DNA of 64,000 bases, taken from positions 62,001-126,000 of the forward strand of contig NZ_JBNCAN010000002.1 of the NCBI RefSeq assembly GCF_049808615.1, in the 5' to 3' direction. Below the pieces are notes generated by a model. The model made no database searches. It was not told the origin of the DNA and saw nothing but the letters and a program-made list of their open reading frames with translations. Shown piece after piece: positions 52,747-61,375 of the stretch (position 1 is its first letter; each line of letters starts with the position of its first letter). The DNA comes from Modicisalibacter sp049808615. Lineage in GTDB: Bacteria; Pseudomonadota; Gammaproteobacteria; Pseudomonadales; Halomonadaceae. A program made the position numbers and the translations under genes.

Positions 52747-53540
52747 AAAAGCGCACCTTGCAGCGTGGTCTGAGCGGTTTCTGGTGGCTGACGCTGATAT
52801 TCCTGTACCTGCCGCTAGCGGTGGTGGTGTTCTTTTCCTTCAATGCCGCTAACAGTGCGGCACGCTTTACCGGCTTTTCGCTGCGCTGGTATGAGCGCCT
52901 ATTAGGTAACGAGCAGATCATTTCCGCCTTCTGGAACAGTATGATATTGGCGATCGTCTCGTCTGTGCTGGCGCTGGCGATCGGCTGTCTGATCGGCTAT
53001 GGCATGTATCGCCATCGTCATCGCAAGCTGGGCTGGCTGATCGTGCTGATCTATTTGCCCATCGTGCTGCCGGATATCGTCTTCGGCATCTCGGAGATGA
53101 CCTTCTTTGTCTCGGTGCACCGCTATACTGGTTTGCTGCAGCCCGGACTGCTGACCATGATCATTTCTCATATAACGTTCCAGATCCCGTTTGTCGCGCT
53201 GATCGTCTATTCACGCCTGGTGGGGCTCGATCCGACGCTGTTCGAGGCGGCCAAGGATCTCTATGCCACGCCGATCAAGCGCGCCTGGCACTTTTTGTTG
53301 CCGACCATCAAACCGGCGCTGATTTCTGCGTTCTTCCTGTCGTTCACGCTATCCATCGACGACTTCGTGATCAGCTTTTTTACCTCCGGGCCAGAAAGCG
53401 CAACGCTGCCCATCTACATCTGGGGCGCCATCAAGAAGGGGGTGACACCAGAGATCAATGCCATCGCGGCCTTGATGATCGGTGCCGTGGCCCTGGCCGC
53501 ACTAATGAGTCTGTTGTTCAACCGTCAGGGGCAGCGCTGA
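52743..53540 (+). CDS. potC: Polyamine ABC transporter permease (PotC/PotI type)
   Basis: Second permease, 265 residues with six helices and the EAA loop EAAKDLYATPIKRAWHFLLPTIKPA near 162-186 (in parts). The segment DDFVISFFTSGP near 213-224 is typical of PotC/PotI. ATG overlaps the potB stop (ATGA). A binding-protein gene follows 42 bp later with GGAG upstream. Confidence 0.93.
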   Translation: MKKRTLQRGLSGFWWLTLIFLYLPLAVVVFFSFNAANSAARFTGFSLRWYERLLGNEQIISAFWNSMILAIVSSVLALAIGCLIGYGMYRHRHRKLGWLIVLIYLPIVLPDIVFGISEMTFFVSVHRYTGLLQPGLLTMIISHITFQIPFVALIVYSRLVGLDPTLFEAAKDLYATPIKRAWHFLLPTIKPALISAFFLSFTLSIDDFVISFFTSGPESATLPIYIWGAIKKGVTPEINAIAALMIGAVALAALMSLLFNRQGQR

Positions 53541-53582
53541 CTGCCTCATCGTATGCAATGCAAACCGAAGGAGAGTGACACA

Positions 53583-54644
53583 ATGAAAACAATGACCACG
53601 ATTGCCACCGCGCTGGGGGGCCTTCTTCTGATCAGCGGTGCCCAGGCCCAGGAGAACAAGCTCTATCTGTTCAACTGGACCCAGTACATGGACCCGGAGA
53701 TCATCACGGCCTTCGAGGAGAAATACGACGTCGATGTGGTTCAGAACTATTACAATTCCTTGCCGGAGATGTTCGCCAAGCTCAATACCGGTGGTGTCTC
53801 CCAGTACGACATCATCGTGCCTTCCAATTACTATGTGCCACGCCTGATCGAGACCGGTCTGGTGCAAAAGCTCGACAAGTCCAAGATCCCCAATCTGGAC
53901 AATGTCATGGAGCAATTTGCCAATCCCAGTTACGACGAGGGGGCAGTCTACTCCGCGCCTTATCAGTGGGGGGTCTCCGGGCTGGTGTACAATGCCGAGA
54001 CCTTTCCGGATGCGCCCAAGAGCTGGTCGCTGATGTTCGATCCCGAGGTCAATCCCAACCATCCCTTCGCTCTGATGGGGGATGGGCAAGTGAATATGGG
54101 CGCTGCCTGTGCCTATCTCGGCCACGGCTACGACTGCACCGATGTGGATGCCTGGAAGGAGAGTGCCCGACTGTTGCTCGATACCAAGAACCGCGAGCGC
54201 TTCAGCGGCTTCACCGATGGCACGCCGGCGCTTCAGCAGCTTGCCCGAGGCGTGACCCACGCGGCGATCACCTACAACGGCGACTATCTGTTCTACAAGG
54301 ACGAGAACCCGGACTCCTTCGAGAGCATCAAGTTCATGATTCCCGATGAAGGCGCCGAAAAGTGGGTGGATGTGATGATGATCCCTTCCCAGGCGCCCAA
54401 CCCGGAGATGGCCCACAACTTCATCAATTTCATTCTCGACGCCGAGATCGGTGCCAAGCTCTCCAACTACAACTACTACGCCAGCCCCAACGAGGCGGCC
54501 AAGCCCCACCTGGATGAGGTGCTGACCAAACCGCCGGTGCAGCCCAGTGAAGACGACATGGAGCGGCTCGAGTTCACGCCCAGCCTCAAGGGCGACAAGC
54601 TACAAACGTTCACGCAGCTGTGGAACGAGGTTCAATCTCGCTGA
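53583..54644 (+). CDS. Polyamine-binding periplasmic protein, PotD/PotF family (set 1)
   Basis: Periplasmic receptor of 353 residues with a Sec signal (cleavage near ALA-like AQA-QEN, about residue 22). The mature protein starts LYLFNWTQYMDPE, the conserved amine-binding N-terminus of PotD/PotF. YDIIVPSNYYVPRLI near 79-93 and WGVSGLVYNAETFPDAPKSW near 128-147 are also family-typical. It follows the permeases, so it is the receptor of this importer. A paralogue at 56368 shares the same landmarks. The exact amine (putrescine, spermidine or another) cannot be read directly. Confidence 0.9.
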   Translation: MKTMTTIATALGGLLLISGAQAQENKLYLFNWTQYMDPEIITAFEEKYDVDVVQNYYNSLPEMFAKLNTGGVSQYDIIVPSNYYVPRLIETGLVQKLDKSKIPNLDNVMEQFANPSYDEGAVYSAPYQWGVSGLVYNAETFPDAPKSWSLMFDPEVNPNHPFALMGDGQVNMGAACAYLGHGYDCTDVDAWKESARLLLDTKNRERFSGFTDGTPALQQLARGVTHAAITYNGDYLFYKDENPDSFESIKFMIPDEGAEKWVDVMMIPSQAPNPEMAHNFINFILDAEIGAKLSNYNYYASPNEAAKPHLDEVLTKPPVQPSEDDMERLEFTPSLKGDKLQTFTQLWNEVQSR

Positions 54645-54652
54645 TTGAGCGG

Positions 54653-54670
54653 TGGGGCCGCAAGGCCCCA
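54653..54670 (+). other. Hairpin between the set 1 binding protein and ligase genes
   Basis: TGGGGCC and GGCCCCA pair perfectly around GCAA, a stable GNRA-type tetraloop, nine bases after the binding-protein stop. No T-tract follows. It may stabilise the upstream mRNA or partly reduce read-through to the ligase gene, as often seen after binding-protein genes. Confidence 0.55.
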
Positions 54671-54772
54671 TCCGATAGTAGAGCAGGGGTCATCGTGGTT
54701 GCCCCTCTGCATTTGTGATGCCGGTATGAGGTTGCCGGCAAGTCGCGCAACCCGCCATGAAAGGAACATTGT

Positions 54773-56137
54773 ATGAGTAGCAGTCAGCACCACGAGCTGA
54801 GCGAGTGGTTTCAGACCCACGGCATCACCGAGGTGGAGTGTCTGGTCACCGATCTGACCGGTATTCTCAAGGGCAAGATCATGCCCGCCAAGAAATATCT
54901 CAACGCGGGAAGGGCGCGCCTGCCGGACTCGATCTTCATCCAGACGGTTACCGGTGGCTATCCCGAAGACGAGGATATTCGTTTCTGGAATGCCGCCGAA
55001 CTCGATATGCAGCTGGTGCCGGATCCCAATGCAGCCTATTTGGTGCCCTGGGCCGAAGATCCCACTGCGCAGATCATTCATGATTGCTACTACCTGACCG
55101 GCGAGCCGGTGGAGCTTTCCCCTCGCGGTGTGCTCAAGCGCGTACTCAAGCTCTACGATGATCGAGGCTGGAAGCCGGTAGTCGCGCCTGAAGTGGAGTT
55201 CTACCTGGTCAAGACCAATACCGACTCCGACTACCCGTTAGAGCCACCGATCGGGCGCACAGGACGCCAGGAAAGCAGCCGCCAGTCTTTTTCCATCGAC
55301 GCGGTCAACGAGTTCGACCCGCTTTTCGAGGAGATGTACGACTACTGCGAGGCCATGGATCTGGATCTCGATACCCTGGTGCACGAAGAAGGCGCGGGGC
55401 AGATGGAGGTCAATTTCCAGCACGGCGATGCCTTGATGCTGGCCGACCAGGTGATCATGTTCAAGCGCATGCTGCGCGAGACGGCGCTTCGCCACGGCAT
55501 GTACGGCACCTTCATGGCCAAGCCCATGGCCAATGAGCCGGGCAGTTCCATGCATGTGCATCAGAGTCTGGTGGACATCGACAGCGGACGAAATCTATTC
55601 GCCGGCGACGATGACCAGCCCAGCAAGCTGTTTCATCACTATATCGGTGGCCTACAGCAATATTTGCCGGCGGCCATGCCGTTCTTTGCCCCCAACGTCA
55701 ATTCCTACCGTCGCCTGATGCGTACTGAAACCAGTGGCTCGGCTCCGGTCAATACCGAGTGGGGATTCGACAATCGTACCGTGGGACTCCGCGTGCCGGT
55801 AGGCCCGCCCGAAGCAACCCGGGTCGAGAATCGTCTGGCCGGCGCCGATGCCAACCCCTACCTGGCGATTGCAGCCTCGTTGGCCTGTGGCTATCTGGGC
55901 ATGATTGGCCAGCTCGACCCGCGCCCGCCCATGGTCGGTTCGGCCTGGGCTGCGGGCAACAAGCTGCCGGATGATATCAGCCCGGCCTTGGATGGATTGC
56001 AGGAGTGTACTGCGCTTGCGGATTTGCTCGGTGAGCGCTTCGTCAATAGTTATCTGGCGGTCAAGCGCGCGGAACATACCGCCTACTTTGGCGTCATCAG
56101 TTCCTGGGAGCGAGAGCACTTGTTATTGCGGGTGTAA
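54773..56137 (+). CDS. Glutamine-synthetase-family gamma-glutamyl-polyamine synthetase (SpuB/PauA type, set 1)
   Basis: ATP-dependent ligase predicted to join glutamate to an amine, 454 residues. It has LVTDLTGILKGKIMPAKKYL near 23-42, the metal/ATP region VEFYLVK near 141-147, MEVNFQHGDA near 209, and PGSSMHVHQSL near 257 in place of the typical AGSGxHxHxS, plus NRLAGADANPYLAIAAS near 345. The E. coli PuuA landmarks RGKRIP and QFEINL are replaced, so it resembles P. aeruginosa SpuB/PauA rather than E. coli PuuA (compare the gene at 61376). AAGGAA precedes the ATG. Confidence 0.88.
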   Translation: MSSSQHHELSEWFQTHGITEVECLVTDLTGILKGKIMPAKKYLNAGRARLPDSIFIQTVTGGYPEDEDIRFWNAAELDMQLVPDPNAAYLVPWAEDPTAQIIHDCYYLTGEPVELSPRGVLKRVLKLYDDRGWKPVVAPEVEFYLVKTNTDSDYPLEPPIGRTGRQESSRQSFSIDAVNEFDPLFEEMYDYCEAMDLDLDTLVHEEGAGQMEVNFQHGDALMLADQVIMFKRMLRETALRHGMYGTFMAKPMANEPGSSMHVHQSLVDIDSGRNLFAGDDDQPSKLFHHYIGGLQQYLPAAMPFFAPNVNSYRRLMRTETSGSAPVNTEWGFDNRTVGLRVPVGPPEATRVENRLAGADANPYLAIAASLACGYLGMIGQLDPRPPMVGSAWAAGNKLPDDISPALDGLQECTALADLLGERFVNSYLAVKRAEHTAYFGVISSWEREHLLLRV

Positions 56138-56196
56138 ACGGTCTTTTTATTAACCCGTTTAAATAAAGCTTTTCGTCATTCTTGTTTAGCATCTTG

Positions 56197-56230
56197 AGCG
56201 GCGTATCCGGTGACGGGTACGCCGCTTTTG
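56197..56230 (+). terminator. Rho-independent terminator after the set 1 ligase gene
   Basis: AGCGGCGTA and TACGCCGCT pair around a 12-base loop with inner pairing (TCC/GGG region), followed by TTTTG. It closes the potA-to-ligase run, so the second binding-protein gene has its own promoter in 56231-56367. Confidence 0.8.
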
Positions 56231-56367
56231 TTGGCATGTAGTAGCACCTGCGGGGCTATCGCGCCGCAGGCACGTGATCAGGGCTTGATGAAGGCCGGTT
56301 AACCGCAAGCGCCATTCCGGCTATCATGGATTTTCACGATTTGGCTTGGCTCATAAGGATTCCCGAC

Positions 56368-57432
56368 ATGCGCATTTCTCTCTCGTTACCCCCCTTGGCG
56401 GGCGTCTGCCTGCTGGCCCTGGGGCTGCCGGCAGGTGCCGCGGAAAAGCTGTACCTGTTCAACTGGACCGAGTACATGGACCCTGAGGTCGTGACCGCCT
56501 TTGAGGAGGAATACGACGTCGAGGTGGTGCAGAGTTATTTCACCTCGAACGCGGAGATGTTCTCCAAGCTGGCCGCCGGGGGCGACGCGCAATACGACGT
56601 GGTGGTGCCGACGGATTATTTTGTGCCGAGACTGATCAACGCGAACCTGGTTCAAGCGTTGAATCCGGAGATCGTCACCAATCGCGACAACCTGATGAAC
56701 GCCTTTCGCCACCCGGATTACGATCCCGAGGAACGTTTCAGCGTGCCTTATCTGTGGGGCGCAACCGGCATCGTCTACGACACCACCACTTTCGAGGACC
56801 CAGCGCATTCCTGGAGCCTTCTCTTCGAGCCCGAGGTCAATCCGGATCAACCCTTCGCACTGCTGGGTGGCGATCCCCAGGTCAGCCTGGGCATGGCCTG
56901 CGCCTACCAGGGCAACGGCTTCGATTGTGTCGGCCAAGAGCCTTGGGTCGAGGCGGCCAAGTTGATGAGCAAGACACTCGATCGCGACAACTTCACCGGC
57001 TTCGTCGACAGCACCGCCGCCATCGATCAGATCGCCCGGGGCGTTACCGAGGTGGCGGTGACCTATAGCGGCGATCTCGACTATCGCAAGGCGGACTCGC
57101 CGGAAACCTATGGCGATCTGGAGTTCTTCATCCCCGAGGAGGGGTCGCAGTTGGGGGTCGATACGCTGGTCATTCCGGCGCGTGCGCCACATCCCGAACT
57201 CGCCAATCAGTTCATCGAGTTCATGTTGCGTCCGGAGAATGCCGCCAAGTCGGCGAATTATGCCTTCTACCGCACCCCCAACGAGGCCGCTCTCGAACTG
57301 GTCGATCCCTCGCTCAAAGAATCATCGAGGTTGAAGGCGTCTCAGCGGGAGACCCTGGTGACGACACCGCTCATCGAAGGAGATCAACTGCAACTGCTGC
57401 AGCAGTTGTGGAACGAGGTGAGAAGTCGCTGA
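56368..57432 (+). CDS. Polyamine-binding periplasmic protein, PotD/PotF family (set 2)
   Basis: A 354-residue exported receptor with signal peptide (about 1-24, ending AGAA-type). The mature start is KLYLFNWTEYMDPE, with YDVVVPTDYFVPRLIN near 75-90 and a C-terminal LQLLQQLWNEVRSR like that of set 1. ATG 56368 follows AAGGA, over the longer frame from 56326. It has its own terminators on both sides and no permease of its own, so it may share the importer at 50.6-53.5 kb, as PotD-like orphan receptors do. Confidence 0.9.
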   Translation: MRISLSLPPLAGVCLLALGLPAGAAEKLYLFNWTEYMDPEVVTAFEEEYDVEVVQSYFTSNAEMFSKLAAGGDAQYDVVVPTDYFVPRLINANLVQALNPEIVTNRDNLMNAFRHPDYDPEERFSVPYLWGATGIVYDTTTFEDPAHSWSLLFEPEVNPDQPFALLGGDPQVSLGMACAYQGNGFDCVGQEPWVEAAKLMSKTLDRDNFTGFVDSTAAIDQIARGVTEVAVTYSGDLDYRKADSPETYGDLEFFIPEEGSQLGVDTLVIPARAPHPELANQFIEFMLRPENAAKSANYAFYRTPNEAALELVDPSLKESSRLKASQRETLVTTPLIEGDQLQLLQQLWNEVRSR

Positions 57433-57471
57433 GGCGTGATTTTCTGCGCTCAATGTTTGAGTCCAGGATCT

Positions 57472-57502
57472 AACGGCCGGGCGTTGCCCGGTCGTTATTT
57501 TT
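57472..57502 (+). terminator. Rho-independent terminator after the set 2 binding protein
   Basis: AACGGCCGGGC pairs with GCCCGGTCGTT around GTT, with one G-T pair, followed by ATTTTT. This makes the set 2 receptor a single-gene unit. Confidence 0.85.
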
Positions 57503-57608
57503 AAATAATGTTTTAAATAAGACACCAATAAGTTGAGCGTAAGGAGTCAAGTGGCTTAAAATCGTGCTTATTCGTTAAAAAAAATAAACATCTGCCAGGA
57601 GAGTTTCG

Positions 57609-58898
57609 ATGCCTTCGACCGATATGCCGCATGTGGCATCCTACTACGCCGCCTCGGCCAACCCCAGTCCTGAACGTGTAGCATTAAGGGGAGAGGTGCG
57701 CTGCGATATCTGTGTCGTGGGCGCGGGTTTCACGGGAATCTCCGCCGCCTTGCATCTGGCCGAAAAAGGCCATCAGGTCGTAGTGCTGGAAGCGGCGCGT
57801 GTCGGCTTTGGCGCTTCCGGACGCAACGGCGGACAGATCGTCAACAGCTACAGCCGTGACATGGATGTCATCGAAGACAAGTACGGCGCCGAGACAGCGC
57901 GTGCGCTGGGGAGCATGGCCTTCGAGGGCAATCGCATCATCCGCGAACGTATCGATCGTTACAATATTCAGTGCGATCTGAAAGAAGGCAACCTGTTCGC
58001 GGCTTGCAACGACAAGCAGATGAAGGGGCTGGTCGAGCACAAGGCCTTATGGGAACGCTTCGGTAACGATCAACTTGAGCTGTTGGAAGGCCAGACCTAC
58101 CGGCGCGAGATCGGTAGCGAGCGTTACGCCGGCGCCTTACTCGATCATTCCGGTGGACATCTGCATCCGCTCAATCTAGTGCTGGGCCAAGCGGCGGCGT
58201 TCGAATCCTTGGGTGGCGTGATCTACGAACAGACTCCGGTGACAACTATCACCCAAGGCGAACCGGTGAGCCTGGAGACGCCCCAGGGCAAGATCATCGC
58301 CGAGCGCGTGGTGTTGGCGGGCAACGCCTATATGAAGGGGTTGATGCCGTCACTGGAAAGCAAATCGATGCCGGCCAGCACGCAAGTGGTTACCACGGCA
58401 CCTCTCAGCGACGAGCAGGCTCGGGAGATATTGCCCAATGATCGTGCGGTCGAGGACTGCAACTATCTGCTCGATTACTATCGCCTGTCCGGCGATCGTC
58501 GGCTGATCTATGGCGGCGGCGTCAGTTATGGCGGCCAGGACCCTGTCAGCATCGAAAGCGTCATTCGGCCCAAGCTGGAAACCACGTTTCCCCAGCTCAA
58601 GGGGGTGAAGATCGACTATGCCTGGAGTGGTAACTTCCTGCTGACCCTCAATCGTTTACCCCAATTTGGGCGCATCAATGACAATGTCTATTATGCCCAG
58701 GGCTACTCGGGCCATGGGGTGACCTGTACGCACTTGGCCGGGCGCTTGATTGCTGAAATCATGCAGGGGCAAAGCGAACGCTTCGATGTGTTCGCCGGAC
58801 TGCCGCATTTACCCTTCCCCGGTGGACGGCTATTGAGCGTCCCGCTGACCGCGTTGGGGAGTTGGTATTATCGGACCCGGGATGCGCTGGGCGTTTAA
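57609..58898 (+). CDS. puuB: Gamma-glutamylputrescine oxidoreductase PuuB (set 2)
   Basis: FAD enzyme oxidising gamma-glutamylputrescine to gamma-glutamyl-aminobutyraldehyde with H2O2 release. The 429-residue protein closely matches E. coli PuuB: SYYAASANP near 12-20, DICVVGAGFTG near 35-45, RVGFGASGRNGGQIVNSYSR near 64-83, EDCNYLLDYYRLSGDRRLIYGGG near 282-304 (in parts), and FPGGRLL near the end. CAGGAGAG precedes ATG 57609. It is a lone plus-strand gene after the set 2 terminator. Confidence 0.93.
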   Translation: MPSTDMPHVASYYAASANPSPERVALRGEVRCDICVVGAGFTGISAALHLAEKGHQVVVLEAARVGFGASGRNGGQIVNSYSRDMDVIEDKYGAETARALGSMAFEGNRIIRERIDRYNIQCDLKEGNLFAACNDKQMKGLVEHKALWERFGNDQLELLEGQTYRREIGSERYAGALLDHSGGHLHPLNLVLGQAAAFESLGGVIYEQTPVTTITQGEPVSLETPQGKIIAERVVLAGNAYMKGLMPSLESKSMPASTQVVTTAPLSDEQAREILPNDRAVEDCNYLLDYYRLSGDRRLIYGGGVSYGGQDPVSIESVIRPKLETTFPQLKGVKIDYAWSGNFLLTLNRLPQFGRINDNVYYAQGYSGHGVTCTHLAGRLIAEIMQGQSERFDVFAGLPHLPFPGGRLLSVPLTALGSWYYRTRDALGV

Positions 58899-59033
58899 GC
58901 GAGCCTGATAGAGCTACAGCCAATATGACAAAGAATAAGGAAACGCTGTTCTAAAACTGGATTAGTCGTCCCATGTGAGTAAACTGTTGCATAACGTTAC
59001 TCGCATTATCAAAAAGAATTGAGGAGGCGACCC

Positions 59034-59597
59034 ATGAGTAAATCCATCGTCATCGGCAGCACACTTGCGGTACTGGGACTGGGCGGCCTGGCCTTCGGGG
59101 CCTATCAGATTCAGGCGACCAATTCGGCGCCGCAGTATGCCGAGATCATCAATGTCGAGCGCATTACTGATACCGTCGAAACGCCTCACGAGGTGTGCGA
59201 CAACGTCGCGGTGACGCGCCAGCGCCCAAGCAAGGATCCCAACCGCATCGCCGGCACCGCCGTAGGCGCCATCGTCGGCGGTGTATTGGGCAATCAGGTT
59301 GGAGGTGGCAGCGGCAAGAAGATCGCTACCGCAGCCGGCGCCGTGGCCGGCGGTTTCGCCGGACGGGAGGTGCAGGGGCGCATGCAGCAGGGCGATACCT
59401 ATACCACCACCGAGCAGCGCTGTAGGACTGTGACCGACACCCAGGAGCAGTTCAAGGGGTATGATGTCGAGTACCGTATCGATGGCAAGGTCTTCGATGC
59501 GCGCCTGGATGAAGCACCCAAAGGGGAACGAGTGCCGCTGGTGGATGGCAAGCCGCAATGGCAGGCAGCCGGCGAAGCCTCCAAATCCAGTTCATGA
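59034..59597 (+). CDS. Glycine-zipper 2TM-domain membrane/envelope protein
   Basis: A 187-residue protein with an N-terminal hydrophobic helix (about 3-24) that may be an anchor or a signal sequence without lipobox. A glycine-zipper segment (IAGTAVGAIVGGVLGNQVGGGSGKKIATAAGAVAGGFAGREV, about residues 73-114 in parts) is followed by a C-terminal domain with a conserved Cys near 129 and RVPLVDGKPQW. Such 17-kDa-antigen/SlyB-like proteins sit in the cell envelope. ATG 59034 follows GAGGAGG. A perfect hairpin terminator follows. No link to polyamines is evident. Confidence 0.85.
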   Translation: MSKSIVIGSTLAVLGLGGLAFGAYQIQATNSAPQYAEIINVERITDTVETPHEVCDNVAVTRQRPSKDPNRIAGTAVGAIVGGVLGNQVGGGSGKKIATAAGAVAGGFAGREVQGRMQQGDTYTTTEQRCRTVTDTQEQFKGYDVEYRIDGKVFDARLDEAPKGERVPLVDGKPQWQAAGEASKSSS

Positions 59598-59616
59598 GCC
59601 AGTACAAGTGATAATA

Positions 59617-59650
59617 CGCAAAGGCCCCGCTGAGAAGCGGGGCCTTTGCG
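59617..59650. terminator. Bidirectional terminator between the zipper gene and the NhaC-type gene
   Basis: CGCAAAGGCCCCGCT and AGCGGGGCCTTTGCG are a perfect 15-bp inverted repeat around GAGA. It lies between converging genes, and CTTTGCG/CCTTTG gives a short T-run on both strands. Confidence 0.85.
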
Positions 59651-59672
59651 TGGTGCCTGGCTACTGGTTTGC

Positions 59673-61154
59673 TCAGGTCATCGCGAAGCCGAGTATCAGG
59701 AAGATGATGCTGGCTACTGCGGCTCCCAGTACAGCGTAGGGAATCTGGGTCAACGCATGCTGCATCGGCAAGCATCCACTGCCCTGGGATGACAGCACCG
59801 AGGAGTCGGAGAAGAAGCAGGCATGGCTGCCGAAGCTCGACGCCGAGAGCAGGGCGCCAACGATCAATGGCATTGATGCGTCCATGTGCTGGGCGATGGG
59901 TATCACGATGGGAATCGAGATCACGAAGACACCCCAGGACGAACCGGTGGCGAATACCACGACCGCCATGGAGACGAAGACGACCATGGGCAGGATTGCC
60001 ACGGTTAAATAGGGCGTCAAGGTCTCGATCATGTACTCGGTCATACCCAGTTGCTGGTTGATCTCCCGCAATACGAAGCCTGCGGCCACGATGGCCAAGG
60101 GCAGCATCATGATGCGAAAGCCGTTGAGGATCGAATCCATCAGCGCATCGAAGGTGCTCAGGCGTTGGACCAGAAACAGCACTAGAGTAAACAGGGTGGC
60201 GACGATGGTGCCCATCAATAGATCGATGTCGTAATAGGCACTGGCACCGATCAGTACCACCATCGGCGCAAGAAAGTTGAACAGTCCCATCCAGGGATGA
60301 ACTTGCGGCGCTTGCTCGTCTTCCAGAGGTTCGTCCGGGGCGCCGTCGGGAATTGGCTGCCCGGCTTTAGCCCGAGCTTCGGCTGCTTTCATCGGGCCGA
60401 AATCCGGTATCAGTCCGCCCGCGACCAGCAGAACAAGCACCAGGGCCACCCAGCCGTAGATCATGTAGGGAATCGACTCGATATACAGCCACATGCCATT
60501 GCCATCGGTGGCGCCATTGCTCTCGAGCAGCTCGGCGAAATAGACCGCCCAGGTCGATATCGGCACGAGGATACAGACCGGCGCCGCGGTAGAATCCACG
60601 ATGTAGGCCAGCTTTTCCCGTGACACCTTGAAGTTGTCGGTGAGTCGCTTCATCGATGAGGAGATCGCCAGGGCGTTGAGATAGTCATCGATGAAGATCA
60701 GCATGCCCAGCACCGAGGTCCACAGCAGTGATTGGCGCCGGCTCCTGACCAGACGCTGCATGAAGTGACTGAAGCTCAGCGTGCAGCCAGCCTTCTCGAG
60801 CATGCCGATGAAGCCTCCCATCAAGCCAACCACCAAGATCAGCCAGGCGATGGTCTCGTCCATCATGACATTCAGCGATATGTCCGCCAGCTCGCCGATA
60901 TAGTTGTCCGGCTGCAACATGAAGAGTCCGGCAAGCGCTCCTGCGACCAACGCCTCGAGGGTGCGGTGAGTCACCAGAGCGACGAGCAAGACCAATCCGG
61001 AAGGAACCAGACTGAACCAGCCAAAGTCACTGCCGGGTTCGTGATAGAGCGTTAGCCCGACTGTGATACCGATGATGGCTGCCAGCAGGGCGAGAGGCTT
61101 GAGCTGGCCGCGCTCGAGGGGGAGAGAGGGTGAGAAGGGATGCGACGCGCTCAT
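59673..61154 (-). CDS. Na+/H+ antiporter NhaC family protein
   Basis: A 493-residue membrane protein with about 11-12 helices, matched to the NhaC/PF03553 family. Family-typical stretches include IFIDDYLNALAISSSMKRLTD near 152-172 and DSTAAPVCILVPISTWAVYF near 187-206, and the C-terminal SFGSHACFFSDSSVLSSQG near 443-461. The ribosome site GGAGGTGA is strong. Some members exchange amino acids or organic acids rather than Na+/H+. Its position between puuB and puuA makes an amine- or GABA-linked antiport possible, but this is inference. Confidence 0.85.
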   Translation of the reverse strand: MSASHPFSPSLPLERGQLKPLALLAAIIGITVGLTLYHEPGSDFGWFSLVPSGLVLLVALVTHRTLEALVAGALAGLFMLQPDNYIGELADISLNVMMDETIAWLILVVGLMGGFIGMLEKAGCTLSFSHFMQRLVRSRRQSLLWTSVLGMLIFIDDYLNALAISSSMKRLTDNFKVSREKLAYIVDSTAAPVCILVPISTWAVYFAELLESNGATDGNGMWLYIESIPYMIYGWVALVLVLLVAGGLIPDFGPMKAAEARAKAGQPIPDGAPDEPLEDEQAPQVHPWMGLFNFLAPMVVLIGASAYYDIDLLMGTIVATLFTLVLFLVQRLSTFDALMDSILNGFRIMMLPLAIVAAGFVLREINQQLGMTEYMIETLTPYLTVAILPMVVFVSMAVVVFATGSSWGVFVISIPIVIPIAQHMDASMPLIVGALLSASSFGSHACFFSDSSVLSSQGSGCLPMQHALTQIPYAVLGAAVASIIFLILGFAMT

Positions 61155-61274
61155 TCGTCACCTCCTGAACGAAGAGGGTGAACAGGAATTGGCGGAAACG
61201 TTGGCAGTGGTCTTGTGGTTGTCATTAAGTCACTCCCTTGGATGGGCGGATATATTTTGGGCGCAAGCTTCCTG

Positions 61275-61302
61275 AGGCCGAGCATCATGCCGTGCTCGGC
61301 CT
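61275..61302. other. Inverted repeat between puuA and the NhaC-type gene
   Basis: AGGCCGAGCA and TGCTCGGCCT pair perfectly around TCATGCCG. No T-tract follows on the minus strand, so it would be a weak terminator for the upstream puuA gene. Confidence 0.5.
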
Positions 61303-61375
61303 TGGGGTCTTATGGCTAAATGGATCTGGCTAAACTCAGATGCTTGTGTGCGATGGCATCCGATATGCGTAGAAC

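Noticed and set aside
53502..54509. A 335-residue minus-strand frame opposite the set 1 binding protein
   Set aside because: Low-complexity Val/Gly/Leu composition and no motifs; the plus-strand receptor gene is firmly supported.
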